A DNA stretch of 64,000 nt from Shewanella gelidimarina. GTDB lineage: Bacteria; Pseudomonadota; Gammaproteobacteria; Enterobacterales; Shewanellaceae. The stretch spans positions 1-64,000 of the forward strand of contig NZ_JAKIKW010000018.1 in assembly GCF_023283945.1 (NCBI RefSeq). Direction: 5' to 3'. The notes under the pieces are model-generated. The model searched no databases. It had not been told where the DNA came from and worked only from the letters and a program-made list of their open reading frames with translations. This document shows positions 17,101-25,842 of this stretch, one piece after another (within the stretch, counting starts at the first letter, position 1; each line of letters begins with the position of its first letter). The position numbers and the translations under genes are program-made.

Positions 17101-17268
17101 TGAATAACCCGCAATAGCGGTATTGATTTGTACTTGTACGTTGGTAATGTCAGGCACTGCATCTATCGGCAGTTTTAAGGTGTTATATACACCTAACGCC
17201 GCAATGAACAGTGTCATTGCTAATACCAGTAATCGCCGTTTAAGGGCGAAAGAGATAATAGTATCCAT
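14128..17268 (-). CDS. czcA: Heavy-metal RND efflux pump, CzcA type
   Basis: The 1046-residue inner-membrane proton/metal antiporter of a tripartite efflux complex. It has the RND layout of twelve membrane helices in two halves with large periplasmic loops. The TM4 signature reads DFGIIVDGAVIIVEN, the DFG-x3-DGA form linked to export of divalent cations (Zn, Co, Cd, Ni), not the form seen in Cu/Ag pumps of the CusA group. N-terminal IISFALKRRLLVLAM and the LPKLDEGDIA segment are typical of the HME-RND branch. It is the last gene of the operon czcC-czcB-czcA, starting 12 bp after czcB. The precise metal cannot be fixed from sequence. Confidence 0.93.
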   Translation of the reverse strand: MDTIISFALKRRLLVLAMTLFIAALGVYNTLKLPIDAVPDITNVQVQINTAIAGYSPLESEQRLTYVIENAMAGIPSLDYTRSISRYGLSQVTVIFEEGTDIYWARQQISERLQGVRSELPVEAEPALGPVSSGLGEVFTYSIRALDGALKEDGSPYNAEDLRTIQDWIIRPQLVKVKGVTEINSLGGYEREYQVAPDPAKLLAYKVTVNDVIKALELNNRNAGAGYIERSGEQWLVRSPGQLKDLGSIRQVVVTKRDDAPVRIGDVAEVFYGKQLRTGAASQDGEETVLGTAFMLLGENSRVVAKEVGEKLKLVNASLPQGIVAEAVYDRTTLVDKAITTVQKNLFEGAVLVIVVLFALLGNFRAALIAALVIPLSMLFAITGMTANRVSGNLMSLGAIDFGIIVDGAVIIVENALRRLGMAQHQHGRLLVLEERIKVVFDATKEVFRPAVFGVLIIMLVYLPIFALNGVEGKMFHPMAFTVVAALIGALLFSVTFVPAAIAIFVKGKVNEKENWLMASARKAYEPVLFFSLKRPFIILAGAIVLIIVTSVQLSRLGSEFLPKLDEGDIAMHAMRITGTGLEQSIEMQKKLEIIIGELDEVQRVFSKVGTPEVATDPMPPSVADTILIIKPRSEWLDPSKTKAQFIEELREQVEQVPGNNYEFTQPIEMRFNELIAGVRADVALRIYGDDLDTLKDAGDRAVGLFQGIDGATDVRVEQMSGLPTLSVEPNRDHLALLGLTIVDVQQALQTAVAGVPVGLIYEGDRRFKLVVRMADTISQDLGKLANIPIALPTELNPDLSYVPLGEVAELNFKIGPNQINRQSGKRHVVVTANVDGRDLGSFIEDTKQVMSEQLALPSGYWSEYGGTFEQLESASNRLMILVPLTLMLIFGLLYSAFGSVRDSLIIFSGVPLALTGGVLALVLRDMPLSISAAVGFIALSGIAVLNGVVMLSFIKELKQQGLELIEAIKQGAIQRLRPVMMTALVASLGFVPMALNVGTGAEVQRPLATVVIGGIISSTLLTLVILPVLYALVYRYTRKSSTKPA

Positions 17269-17280
17269 GTCAGTTCGTCC

Positions 17281-18576
17281 TTAATGTACGTGCTTTGCAG
17301 CGTTTTTCATGATGTCAGCTTTCAATAAATAACTATTGTCGGTGACGTACTCTGCGTTAGCTTCTAGGCCATCAAGCACCTCAAAAAATTCGCCATCACT
17401 CTCGCCTAATGTCAGCAAACGCACCTCAAAGGTATTACCGAACTTAACAAAAACAGCCGGTTTATCCATAAAGGTTTGTAAAGCATCAGCGCGCACCGCT
17501 AGAGGCACTTGCTTAGTACGTGTCTCGATGTTGGCTTGGATATGCATACCTGGACGCCAATGCCCCTCAGGGTTGGCAATCACAGCACGCACTCTGGCGA
17601 TATGACCACCCGTCATTACTGGTGCAATATAACTAATAGTGCTGCTGGCACGACCTTCGCCGTGAGCCTCTTCGCTATTACCATGGTCGTCATCACCAAT
17701 CGTAACCGCTTGCCCTAACGCGATTCGGCTTAAGTTTTTTGGAAACGCTGACATATCAATCCACACGCTGGAAAGGTCGCTAATTTGCAGTAGTGCTTGA
17801 TTAAAAGTACTGTCGCCAACCGCTAACATTTGCGCGGTAACTTGACCATTTGCAGGACTTTTTACACTGTAGCGTTGCAAGGTTGTCGAATTCCGCACCG
17901 TCGCTATGATCTGCCCCTTAACGACAGTATCGCCAATGGTGACATTAAGCTGCTCTATCACACCGGTATAAGGCGCAGAAACACTAAACTGCTTATCGGT
18001 AATCGCGGCTACAACGCCAAACAGATGATCAGTAAACTTAAGTTCTGCTGCCGCACTAAAACCAGTTTTTACACCTGACAATGCCAGTAAACGATCATTG
18101 ATGGTGACTCGGCCCATATGGTTTTCATAGTGAAAATCATATGTATCACCTTTGAAACTAGCGTCTATTTCTACATCAAAAGAGTGTGGTTCAGCCACGC
18201 TTTTATCACTGACAAGATACATTTCTTCAGCAACGAAACTTACCTCATCGATAACGCCTCCCAAACGGGTTAACGATGCCGATAAATCGACCTTTTCAGG
18301 AGAAACTGGCTCGCCTTTATAAAAAGCATAAACCCGCATTTCAGGAGGAATACCAGATTCTGCCATGGTAATTTCTAAAGCGAAGTCATCATGTTTTAGT
18401 AAACGACCACCGTGTGGGCCTTCTGCATCATCATGGTGTTCTTCCTCTTCTTCATGGCCGTGGTCACCGCTAGCTTGAGCGACATTGAACGGAATGAAAG
18501 CACCCGCAGCCAGTATCGATAGAGACATTGCGGCGGCAATGAGTTTTGCTTGTAATGCGTTAACATTAATATTCAT
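17281..18576 (-). CDS. czcB: Periplasmic adaptor of the metal efflux pump, CzcB type
   Basis: A 431-residue membrane-fusion protein linking the RND pump to the outer-membrane channel. A signal or anchor segment covers about 12-35. It is followed by a metal-binding run rich in His, Asp and Glu (DHGHEEEEEHHDDAEG, about 38-53) and a domain typical of CzcB N-termini. The lipoyl/barrel-sandwich halves (VSAPYTGVIEQLNV and VKSPANGQVTAQ) and beta-barrel regions follow. A second histidine cluster (GDDDHGNSEEAHGEG) lies in the C-terminal half. The start overlaps the czcC stop (TAATG), so translation is coupled. Confidence 0.9.
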   Translation of the reverse strand: MNINVNALQAKLIAAAMSLSILAAGAFIPFNVAQASGDHGHEEEEEHHDDAEGPHGGRLLKHDDFALEITMAESGIPPEMRVYAFYKGEPVSPEKVDLSASLTRLGGVIDEVSFVAEEMYLVSDKSVAEPHSFDVEIDASFKGDTYDFHYENHMGRVTINDRLLALSGVKTGFSAAAELKFTDHLFGVVAAITDKQFSVSAPYTGVIEQLNVTIGDTVVKGQIIATVRNSTTLQRYSVKSPANGQVTAQMLAVGDSTFNQALLQISDLSSVWIDMSAFPKNLSRIALGQAVTIGDDDHGNSEEAHGEGRASSTISYIAPVMTGGHIARVRAVIANPEGHWRPGMHIQANIETRTKQVPLAVRADALQTFMDKPAVFVKFGNTFEVRLLTLGESDGEFFEVLDGLEANAEYVTDNSYLLKADIMKNAAKHVH

Positions 18577-19931
18577 TATTGATTTTCCATTGCCACAACA
18601 GGCTTAATATTGGAGTTTGCAACCGTCATCGATTGCCCTGTGATCCGCTCTATCGCTAACAACTCTAGATAAACGGCTGTTTTAGCTTCAATCAACTCTC
18701 GTTCAATACTAAAGAGCTCCGATTGAGCATCAGCAAGCTGCAGCACATTGGCTTGTCCGGTTTGGTAGGCGGTTTGCGTGTGGGAAAGTAACTGTTTAGC
18801 CAGTGGTAACACGTGTGCCTTGAGCTGTTGCACTTGCTTGGCGTTGTTGACCATCGACTGATGCAACTCTAACAAGGTCAGTCTAAGCTGATCTCTTGCT
18901 AAGCGTTGTTGCTCGTTGGCTTTATCTTCTTCGGCTTTGGCCGCCAGAATATTACCTTCGTTAGGGTTCGAGAACTGCAGTGGCATTGAAAAGTTAACCA
19001 TTAACGCGCCATCATCAAAACCGTCGTAGCTTTTCAGCCCTACACCAACTGTAATGTCTGCACGGGCTTTGGATTCTTCCATACGACGCTTTGCAATTAA
19101 CATGCGTTCAACACTGAGCAACTCCAAGTATTGCGGAGCAGTTTCGATGGCATTGAGCACACTCGCAGCGGTCGGCAGTATATGCAGCGAATTAAGCTCG
19201 TCATTGGCCATTGAGAACTGAACATCACTCGACCACATTGCGGCTAAGCGTTGTTTAGCAACGTTAAAGTCACCTGCAATACGTTGCTTTATCACCTTTG
19301 AGCGCGATAACCGCAGCTGCATTTTACTGACGTCGGCTTGAATAACAGCGCCCGCTTTAGCGCGGGTTTGAATCGCTTGCAGTGACTTATGCTCCAGTTG
19401 GATTCGACGTTCAATCCACTGCTGTAACGCTTGAAGCCGTAATAACTGATAATACCTTTCGGTAGTTTGTGCTAGTACCGCTAACCGTAGCATTTCATAC
19501 TGAGTTAGCGACTGCCGTTCATTCGCACTGGCAAAATCAATGCGACGTTGGCGCTTATCCCCTAACTCAATAAGCTGGCTCAACGCCAAGGTGATCTCCG
19601 CGTTGTCGACCCCCTGCATATCACCCGTGCCGAGAATGTTTTCCACATTAACCGATAACTCAGGGTTAGGTGTGATCCCCGCTTGCAAGGTTAATGCTTC
19701 ACTTGCTCGCAGCGAGTATGGATAGGCTTTCAGCGAAATATTATGCAGTAAGGCTTGCTCTAATGCCCACGGCAGTTTGATGCCATTGGCAACCGTAGGT
19801 GTCTGAGCATCTTGTTGCTGAGTGGCTGGCGCGGCCATAATTTGAGCGCAATAAAGCCCCAAAATACAGATAGCCAAAGTGACTAATGCCCGCTGACATG
19901 CCACATAGAAGATATTTTTATCTCTAATCAC
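18576..19931 (-). CDS. czcC: Outer-membrane efflux channel, CzcC/TolC type
   Basis: A 451-residue outer-membrane factor, first structural gene of the czcCBA operon. Residues about 10-33 form the export signal (LVTLAICILGLYCAQIMA). The body carries two repeats of the TolC fold with long alpha-helices, visible as heptad-rich stretches about 150-230 and 340-420, including TGQANVLQLADAQSELFSIE near the end, a hallmark of the family. It forms the exit duct for metal ions passed on by CzcA and CzcB. Confidence 0.9.
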   Translation of the reverse strand: MIRDKNIFYVACQRALVTLAICILGLYCAQIMAAPATQQQDAQTPTVANGIKLPWALEQALLHNISLKAYPYSLRASEALTLQAGITPNPELSVNVENILGTGDMQGVDNAEITLALSQLIELGDKRQRRIDFASANERQSLTQYEMLRLAVLAQTTERYYQLLRLQALQQWIERRIQLEHKSLQAIQTRAKAGAVIQADVSKMQLRLSRSKVIKQRIAGDFNVAKQRLAAMWSSDVQFSMANDELNSLHILPTAASVLNAIETAPQYLELLSVERMLIAKRRMEESKARADITVGVGLKSYDGFDDGALMVNFSMPLQFSNPNEGNILAAKAEEDKANEQQRLARDQLRLTLLELHQSMVNNAKQVQQLKAHVLPLAKQLLSHTQTAYQTGQANVLQLADAQSELFSIERELIEAKTAVYLELLAIERITGQSMTVANSNIKPVVAMENQ

Positions 19932-20175
19932 GAGATTAAACTCCTGTTAATTCAGTCATTACTTATTGTCACAGCAATAACATGCAGTGCACAACAACGT
20001 ATAGACTTATTGACTTGAGTATCAGGCTAACTGAGGTGACGAGAGTGAACTCAATGGCAATCCATAATCAACAAATATACGTTAACTTGAAAATGGGTTG
20101 GCACAATGACACACAGATCTCGACACACTCGATAACCTAATGGCTCAAAAACGATTTAATTAAACGGAACAGGAA

Positions 20176-20583
20176 TTAACAGTACGGGGGAGGAATTGGC
20201 GGCGCGTAGCTTCTGTCTTGATAGCTAATAATAAACTGACTTTTATCTTCTACACCGCTCGATTGTGCAATAAAGCTCAACTGGGCAGGTGGATGGCAAG
20301 CAGTATGGAAGTCATTATCATGTTCATCTTGGTCGTTGACTTCGACCATATGGCTACACTTCGCAGTGGCTGTGTGACAACAGTCTTGCTGCAGCTCTTG
20401 CGATAATCTGTTTTCTAAGTGATGAGCTTCAGTGAGGCCCTTCTCTGCATAGTGAAGCTCTGTACTGTGAAGATCAGCAGCAACACAAGTCGGAAATAAT
20501 TGCGACACAAATACCACCAGTAATAAAACTAGTGTCAATTTAGATTGAAACATCTGCATTGATAAATGTGAATTAAACAACAA
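20176..20583 (-). CDS. Cys/His-rich exported protein upstream of the czc operon
   Basis: A 135-residue protein I cannot place in a named family. A signal peptide is evident (LTLVLLLVVFVSQLFPTCVAA). The mature part is rich in potential metal ligands: HSTELHY, HHLEN, CCHTATAKCSH, HDNDFHTACH, and it ends with PPIPPPYC. Its place just upstream of czcC on the same strand (244-bp gap) and the ligand-rich composition suggest a periplasmic metal-binding or metal-sensing accessory. Start choice is uncertain: TTG codons near 20580-20583 follow AGGA, while an ATG at 20559 lacks a ribosome-binding site. Confidence 0.7.
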   Translation of the reverse strand: MLFNSHLSMQMFQSKLTLVLLLVVFVSQLFPTCVAADLHSTELHYAEKGLTEAHHLENRLSQELQQDCCHTATAKCSHMVEVNDQDEHDNDFHTACHPPAQLSFIAQSSGVEDKSQFIISYQDRSYAPPIPPPYC

Positions 20584-20747
20584 TATTCCTATATAACTAA
20601 GACGGATGCCTCGGAGCCAGCATCCTTTACCGATTAGCGGCAGATGATAACCGCTTTTATCTCAGGTAAATAGTACTTCAGACAAAAGATTTTCGAAACT
20701 TGACCGCGATCAAAAGATTCCAGCCCGTAGCCATAGTCAAACCCGGG

Positions 20748-22736
20748 TTAAGGTTTAACGTTATGTTTTAGTGCACGTGGTTTTTTCACCGCTTTTTTTG
20801 CCGTAGACGGTGTTTTTGCGCCGGTGCGCGAGTAGGATTTTCGCTTAAATGGTGTAGGACTTTTTACCCCTTGTAGCGCAGTGGGTAACACCGAGCCAGC
20901 TTGGATAATCAACTCATCTAATTTGCTGATAAGAGGCTGCATGAAGGCTTGATACTGGGTTTCCTTGCGGCTCATAGAATCTAAGGTATTTTCCCACAAG
21001 GCAGTCATATCTGGCGTTGTTGCACTGAGTGGCAAACTGTTGATGAGACCTTTGCCCACATCCGTCGCAATAATGGTTTTACCCTGTCTCACTAAAAAAC
21101 TGCGCTTAAATAGCAGTTCAATTATGCCAGCACGAGTCGCTTCAGTACCCAGGCCATCAGTGTCTTTAAGGATCTTACGAATGTCAGGGTCGGTAACATA
21201 GCGGTTTATCCCCGTCATAGCGCCAAGTAACGTCGCATCAGTAAAGTGCTTTGGGGGTTGAGTTTGTTTTTCCAATAACTCTCCACGCTCACATAATAAC
21301 GATTGCCCCTTCGTTAATGGCGGTATGGTGGCTAAATCCTCATCATCGCCTTTCTCGTCAGCGCTAGATTTACTCTGCTTGATAAGTCGCTTCCAGCCTA
21401 TCGCTATCTCTTGTTTAGCTTTCGTCTTAAACAGTCCCCCGGCGATGACAATCTCTACCACCGTCTCTTTATATTGATAAGCGGGATAAAACTGCATTAA
21501 ATACTGCCGTGCAACTTGCAAATAAATCTGCTTTTCAGCCGGACTGAGGCTGGCTAGATTGGCGACTTTCTCGGTGGGAATAATCGCATGGTGAGCATCG
21601 ACCTTTTTGTCATTCCATGCTTTAGATTTGAGCTTAGCGTTCGGCGCGTCTATCCCTTGCGTCAGCTCGGGTGCCCCTTTATTGACGGTAGCGATCACGC
21701 TCGGCGCCATCCCATGTTGTTCTGCGGGCAAGTAGCGGCTATCAGAACGAGGATAAGTGATCAGTTTATGGCGTTCATATAACGACTGGCAGGTATCCAG
21801 TACTGTTTTAGCGCTCATGCCAAAGCGCTTAGCCGCGTCAATTTGTAATGAAGATAGATTGTATGGCAGCGGTGCATTTAGTTTTTTATCTTGCGCCGTG
21901 ACTTTTTCGACCGTGCCATTTTTGCCTGAGATCCGTCCAACAACGTTCTGCGCCAGCCCTTTGGACAGCACACGTCCATCTTCGTCCATATAAGGCTGAC
22001 ACGCCTCACTGGGTTGCCATTTAGCTGTAAACGCCTGTTGAGCGTCCGTCATTAGATGCGCTACGACCTCATAAAATGGCTTAGAGACAAAATCGTTAAT
22101 CTCTTCATCGCGCCTGACCACTAACCCCAATAACGGGGTTTGTACCCGTCCAACGGAGAGAACGCCTTGATAACCGACCTTACGGCCTTGGATAGTGTAA
22201 GCCCGAGTCATGTTCATTCCATAAAGCCAGTCAGCACGTGAACGTGCTAAGGCTGAAGTCGACAATGGGATAAACTCACGATTTGAGCGTAATTGCCCTA
22301 AGGCACGAGTAACGGCTTGGGGATTTAAATCGCTGATTAGCAGACGTTTTGCTTGCTGTAACTTAGCGCCTTTGACGCCTAAGTGAGCAATGATCTCGTC
22401 GACCAACAACTGCCCTTCACGGTCAGGATCACCGGCGTTAACCAGTTGAGTCGCCTCTTTAACCAGCCCTCTAAGCACTGATATTTGACCACGCATCTTA
22501 TATTTTGGCTTCATTTTCCAAATGTCTGGCACTATCGGAAGATGTTCAAATTTCCAAGATTTATAATCTGGCGAATACGCATCGGGCTCGGCTTGCTCTA
22601 ATAAATGTCCAACGCACCATGAAACACAGTCACCATTAGCGGCGCGTATAAATCCCTCACCTTTTTTTAACGGTTTAGGTAATACATCAGCTATCGCTCT
22701 GCCTAGGCTGGGTTTTTCTGCAATATATAGGATCAT
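20748..22736 (-). CDS. topB: DNA topoisomerase III
   Basis: A type IA topoisomerase of 662 residues, which decatenates DNA by single-strand passage. The ATG at 22736 begins MILYIAEKPSLGRAI, the canonical TOPRIM start; the in-frame codons further upstream are outside the family. The TOPRIM metal site is NAGDPDREGQLLVDEI and the catalytic Tyr lies in KLITYPRSDSRYLP (near residue 330). The C-terminus is short and basic (KRKSYSRTGAK...KKPRALKH) and lacks zinc fingers, as in E. coli TopB. It is monocistronic and divergent from the small membrane protein gene. Confidence 0.94.
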   Translation of the reverse strand: MILYIAEKPSLGRAIADVLPKPLKKGEGFIRAANGDCVSWCVGHLLEQAEPDAYSPDYKSWKFEHLPIVPDIWKMKPKYKMRGQISVLRGLVKEATQLVNAGDPDREGQLLVDEIIAHLGVKGAKLQQAKRLLISDLNPQAVTRALGQLRSNREFIPLSTSALARSRADWLYGMNMTRAYTIQGRKVGYQGVLSVGRVQTPLLGLVVRRDEEINDFVSKPFYEVVAHLMTDAQQAFTAKWQPSEACQPYMDEDGRVLSKGLAQNVVGRISGKNGTVEKVTAQDKKLNAPLPYNLSSLQIDAAKRFGMSAKTVLDTCQSLYERHKLITYPRSDSRYLPAEQHGMAPSVIATVNKGAPELTQGIDAPNAKLKSKAWNDKKVDAHHAIIPTEKVANLASLSPAEKQIYLQVARQYLMQFYPAYQYKETVVEIVIAGGLFKTKAKQEIAIGWKRLIKQSKSSADEKGDDEDLATIPPLTKGQSLLCERGELLEKQTQPPKHFTDATLLGAMTGINRYVTDPDIRKILKDTDGLGTEATRAGIIELLFKRSFLVRQGKTIIATDVGKGLINSLPLSATTPDMTALWENTLDSMSRKETQYQAFMQPLISKLDELIIQAGSVLPTALQGVKSPTPFKRKSYSRTGAKTPSTAKKAVKKPRALKHNVKP

Positions 22737-22840
22737 TGGCACACATTTACTATCACTGTATAAATTAACAGTAACTGTAACCTGTGGTTGCTGCGGGTGC
22801 AATAAAAAGCCAGCTAACAGCTCAAAGATTGTAAACTTTA

Positions 22841-22859
22841 TTGCGAATAGTTCTCATTT
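22841..22859. promoter_or_regulatory. Candidate Fur box upstream of a small membrane protein gene
   Basis: The plus-strand sequence TTGCGAATAGTTCTCATTT reads on the other strand AAATGAGAACTATTCGCAA. It matches the Fur pattern TGAGAAT-N-ATTCTCA at most positions of the 7-1-7 core. It lies 37 bp before the ATG at 22896, a usual position for iron-dependent repression. Confidence 0.5.
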
Positions 22860-22895
22860 GATATTTAATCTTTACTCTACTTCGGAGGAACGATA

Positions 22896-23168
22896 ATGTT
22901 GACGACGCTAAGCAATCCAACAACAAGACTCGACAGGTTACTGCTATATCACTTTCTACTCGTGACTGCTTGGGTCATCTTATGCGCCCCGCTAATTGCG
23001 CAAAGCCCGAGTCTCGAACCATTAGTGTTGAGTAGTTTGGTCATTGTTCTTACCAGTATCAGCACCCTGATTGGCTTGAAAATGGCGCATGGATTCAGCA
23101 AAAATACCTATTCTTTGTTGTTTATCAGCTGGATGGCTGTTTGGGTCGCTCAGCTGTTTAGCCTTTAA
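22896..23168 (+). CDS. Small membrane protein, possibly iron-regulated
   Basis: A 90-residue protein with three hydrophobic segments (about 16-36, 42-62 and 70-88) and short polar loops; family not recognised. A good ribosome-binding site GGAGGAACGATA precedes the ATG, and a candidate Fur box lies upstream. Small three-helix membrane proteins under Fur control occur beside TonB/PepSY iron-uptake genes, but no such neighbour is present here. The TAA stop at 23166-23168 shares its last base with the first base of the repeat element that begins at 23168, so the natural C-terminus may have been altered by insertion. Confidence 0.7.
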   Translation: MLTTLSNPTTRLDRLLLYHFLLVTAWVILCAPLIAQSPSLEPLVLSSLVIVLTSISTLIGLKMAHGFSKNTYSLLFISWMAVWVAQLFSL

Positions 23169-23560
23169 TACCCATTGCACTCAGTATTTGACCCATTCAG
23201 AGCGCATCAGGCTTTACAATTCAAGGCACATTGCTGAAGCAATCTATTCCCCTTTAAACCAATGCAAAGCTGAGGGGGAATATCTGAGCCGTTCACGAGT
23301 GCGGCCGGTGTTTAAAGCAAATTGCAAAGCCCTTTAAGCTTGACTGTGGGCTTTTAGATATACGACTAAATGGTCTATTTTGTTCCATACAAAATAAGAC
23401 ATTCCCCCCTCCTTGGCTGTCAAATTTAGGAGGTCGAGTAAGGCATGGAGCCATTACCGAGGATGCCAGAGCCGAGAATCACGATTAGCTTCAATCTCCC
23501 AGTTGCCTACAGGGCTTTGAGTTCCCGCTGAATGGTCAAACTTTTAATGCAACGGGTATA
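23168..23560. mobile_element. Putative 393-bp inverted-repeat element (MITE-like)
   Basis: The left end ATACCCATTGCA (from 23168) and the right end (TGCAACGGGTAT, to 23560) are inverted copies. The match continues inward to a shared TTTGACC(C)ATTCAG block, giving terminal repeats near 40 bp. Internally there are hairpins, such as GTCTATTTTG ... CAAAATAAGAC around 23373-23400. No frame of useful length has a start signal. Its outer bases (ATACCC) resemble those of the element at 12050-12376, though the inner terminal repeats differ. The element fills nearly the whole gap between the small membrane gene and purF. Confidence 0.6.
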
Positions 23561-23576
23561 AGTTCTATTTACGCAT

Positions 23577-23606
23577 AAAAAAGCCGAGCTATTGCTCGGC
23601 TTTTTT
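23577..23606. terminator. Rho-independent terminator of the purF operon
   Basis: AAAAAAGCCGAGC, loop TATT, GCTCGGCTTTTTT: symmetric, with runs on both sides, 20 bp beyond the purF stop. Confidence 0.92.
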
Positions 23607-23625
23607 GTCAAAGATCTGGATTAAC

Positions 23626-25140
23626 TTATGGATGGCAAACGTTATGCATCTCTAGGTTAGTACCGACATCTTTGCTGCGATTAGCTTTGGCATCATCGTT
23701 ACGAAGCTGCGTAATATAATCTAAGTATTCTTGGTTAACGTCATTGGTGACATATTTGCCGTCGAATACCGATGTTTCAAAACGCTTAATGGCGGGGTTT
23801 TCTTGACGCACCGCAGCGATCAGATCAGGCAACGACTGGAAAATCATGCCGTCTGCGCCAATTAGCTTAGTGATCTCTTCAACATCACGACCATGAGCAA
23901 TAAGCTCGTTAGTGGTCGGCATATCGATACCGTAAACATTAGGGAAACGAATTTCTGGTGCCGCAGAAGCAAAGTATACTTTCTTAGCGCCAGCATCGCG
24001 TGCCATCTGTATGATCTGCTCAGAAGTTGTACCACGAACGATAGAGTCATCAACCAGCAATACGTTCTTATCTTTGAATTCGGCTTTAATCGCATTTAAC
24101 TTACGACGAACCGACTTCTTACGCTCTTGTTGCCCAGGCATAATAAAGGTACGACCGATATAACGGTTCTTTACGAAGCCTTGACGATATGGAAGGTCCA
24201 TATTACGTGCGATTTCTAGTGCAATATCACAAGATGTTTCTGGGATGGGTATAACCACATCAATATCATGATCTTCCCACTCTTTCTTGATCTTCTCGCC
24301 CAGCATAGTCCCCATGTTAACGCGGCTGCTATACACAGAAACATTATCAATAGTGGAGTCAGGACGTGCGAAATAGACGAATTCGAAAATACACGGTGCA
24401 TAGCTTGGAGTATGCGCACATTGGCGGGTAAACAACTCACCTTCTAGGGTAATGTAAACCGCTTCACCTGGCGCTACATCGCGCATAAACTCGAAACCAA
24501 CCGCATCCAGCGCAACGCTTTCAGAAGCAACCATGTACTCAGTACCGGTTTCAGTTTCATGCTTACCAATCACTAATGGTCGAATGCCAAATGGGTCTCT
24601 AAATGCCATTAAGCCTTGGCCGATGACCATAGCGACGACAGCATAAGCACCACGTGTAAGCTCATGTACTTTAGTGATCGCATTGAACACTTCATCAGAA
24701 GTGAGATGTTGCGTTGTAGTATGTTGCAACTCATCGGCAATCAAGTTTAATAACACTTCTGAATCAGAAGTCGTATTAACATGACGACGTTGCTTGAGAA
24801 GACGATCATGCAGCTCAACCGTATTGGTTAAGTTACCGTTATGCGCTAATGAAATACCAAAAGGTGAGTTAACATAAAATGGCTGAGCTTCAGATGCACT
24901 AGAGCTCCCTGCCGTAGGATAACGCACATGACCGATACCTGCATTTCCCTGCAAGCGTTGCATATGCTTTGGCTCAAATACGTCTTTGACCAAACCATTG
25001 GCTTTACGCAATCTAAACGCGTAGCCGTCTACGGTCACAATGCCAGCAGCATCCTGTCCACGATGCTGAAGCACAGTCAATGCATCATAAATGGTTTGAT
25101 TAACCGATGACTGACCAACTATTCCGACAATACCACACAT
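23626..25140 (-). CDS. purF: Amidophosphoribosyltransferase
   Basis: The first committed enzyme of purine synthesis, making phosphoribosylamine from PRPP and glutamine. 504 residues, like E. coli PurF. The N-terminal nucleophile cysteine follows Met1 ([10 protein letters not shown]), and the glutaminase domain runs to about 230 with [12 protein letters not shown] and LAHNGNLTN. The PRPP-binding loop is [16 protein letters not shown] (about 366-381). It lies 98 bp behind cvpA in the cluster truA-folC-dedD-cvpA-purF and ends at a strong terminator. Confidence 0.96.
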   Translation of the reverse strand: MCGIVGIVGQSSVNQTIYDALTVLQHRGQDAAGIVTVDGYAFRLRKANGLVKDVFEPKHMQRLQGNAGIGHVRYPTAGSSSASEAQPFYVNSPFGISLAHNGNLTNTVELHDRLLKQRRHVNTTSDSEVLLNLIADELQHTTTQHLTSDEVFNAITKVHELTRGAYAVVAMVIGQGLMAFRDPFGIRPLVIGKHETETGTEYMVASESVALDAVGFEFMRDVAPGEAVYITLEGELFTRQCAHTPSYAPCIFEFVYFARPDSTIDNVSVYSSRVNMGTMLGEKIKKEWEDHDIDVVIPIPETSCDIALEIARNMDLPYRQGFVKNRYIGRTFIMPGQQERKKSVRRKLNAIKAEFKDKNVLLVDDSIVRGTTSEQIIQMARDAGAKKVYFASAAPEIRFPNVYGIDMPTTNELIAHGRDVEEITKLIGADGMIFQSLPDLIAAVRQENPAIKRFETSVFDGKYVTNDVNQEYLDYITQLRNDDAKANRSKDVGTNLEMHNVCHP

Positions 25141-25187
25141 GGGTAAGCTTCCTCATTGTAAGATGTTCTATTATTTAAATATTTTTG

Positions 25188-25215
25188 CTTTAGTTAAGCT
25201 TTAACTTAGCTAAAG
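25188..25215. other. Intercistronic hairpin between cvpA and purF
   Basis: CTTTAGTTAAG at 25188-25198 and CTTAGCTAAAG at 25205-25215 form an 11-bp stem (one wobble) around a 6-base loop. It has no T-run on either side, so it looks like an mRNA-processing or stability element rather than a terminator. Confidence 0.4.
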
Positions 25216-25238
25216 GCCAAATAATGCTTTAGTGCATT

Positions 25239-25727
25239 TTATATTTTAGGTACAAAGCTTGAGGTATTTTCCAGGTAGTCAAAGAACCACTGGATCACAA
25301 CTCCAAATTCGGGCACAAGCGTTGAGCTCTGCCACCAATCTGCATTGGGCGCTCCGGTAAAAGCATCCAAGAAAAATAGTATTGCGCTTACGATGAGTGC
25401 GCCTCGAAGCGCACCAAAACACAAGCCAAGCACTCTATCAGTGCCAGACAAACCGGTCTTTGAGACCAATTGGCCAATTAAATAGTTAACTAATGCACCC
25501 AGAATGAGTGTTGAGACAAATAGAATAGCGACTGCGACGCCATTACGAACGAGTTCATCTTGTATCTGAGTAAGATAAGTGGCGAGTTTGAGGTAAAACT
25601 GACTGGCGATGAAAAATGCAGAAAACCACACGACGAGAGACATCGCTTCTATTACAAAGCCTCGTACTAAACTGATCAACGTAGACAGTCCAATAACGAT
25701 TATTATGGCGTAATCAATCCAAACCAT
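25239..25727 (-). CDS. cvpA: CvpA family inner-membrane protein
   Basis: A 162-residue membrane protein with four predicted helices (about 5-25, 28-48, 65-88, 103-125), and the conserved start WIDYAIIIVIGLSTLISLVRG. CvpA is named for colicin V production in E. coli and is linked to envelope stress and bile resistance; its molecular role is unsettled. The position directly upstream of purF is the same as in enterobacteria. Confidence 0.92.
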   Translation of the reverse strand: MVWIDYAIIIVIGLSTLISLVRGFVIEAMSLVVWFSAFFIASQFYLKLATYLTQIQDELVRNGVAVAILFVSTLILGALVNYLIGQLVSKTGLSGTDRVLGLCFGALRGALIVSAILFFLDAFTGAPNADWWQSSTLVPEFGVVIQWFFDYLENTSSFVPKI

Positions 25728-25842
25728 TGAAGAGTATATCCGGCATAGGGGTTAAGACGGCGCGATTCTAACAGAGACAGAGTTATTTCACACGCTTTAG
25801 GCACGAAATAACTATTTCTCGGATAAGGACAATCACACCTTG

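Noticed and set aside
25141..25238. Attenuator or PurR site before purF
   Set aside because: There is a hairpin but no T-run, and no PurR-like palindrome was found.
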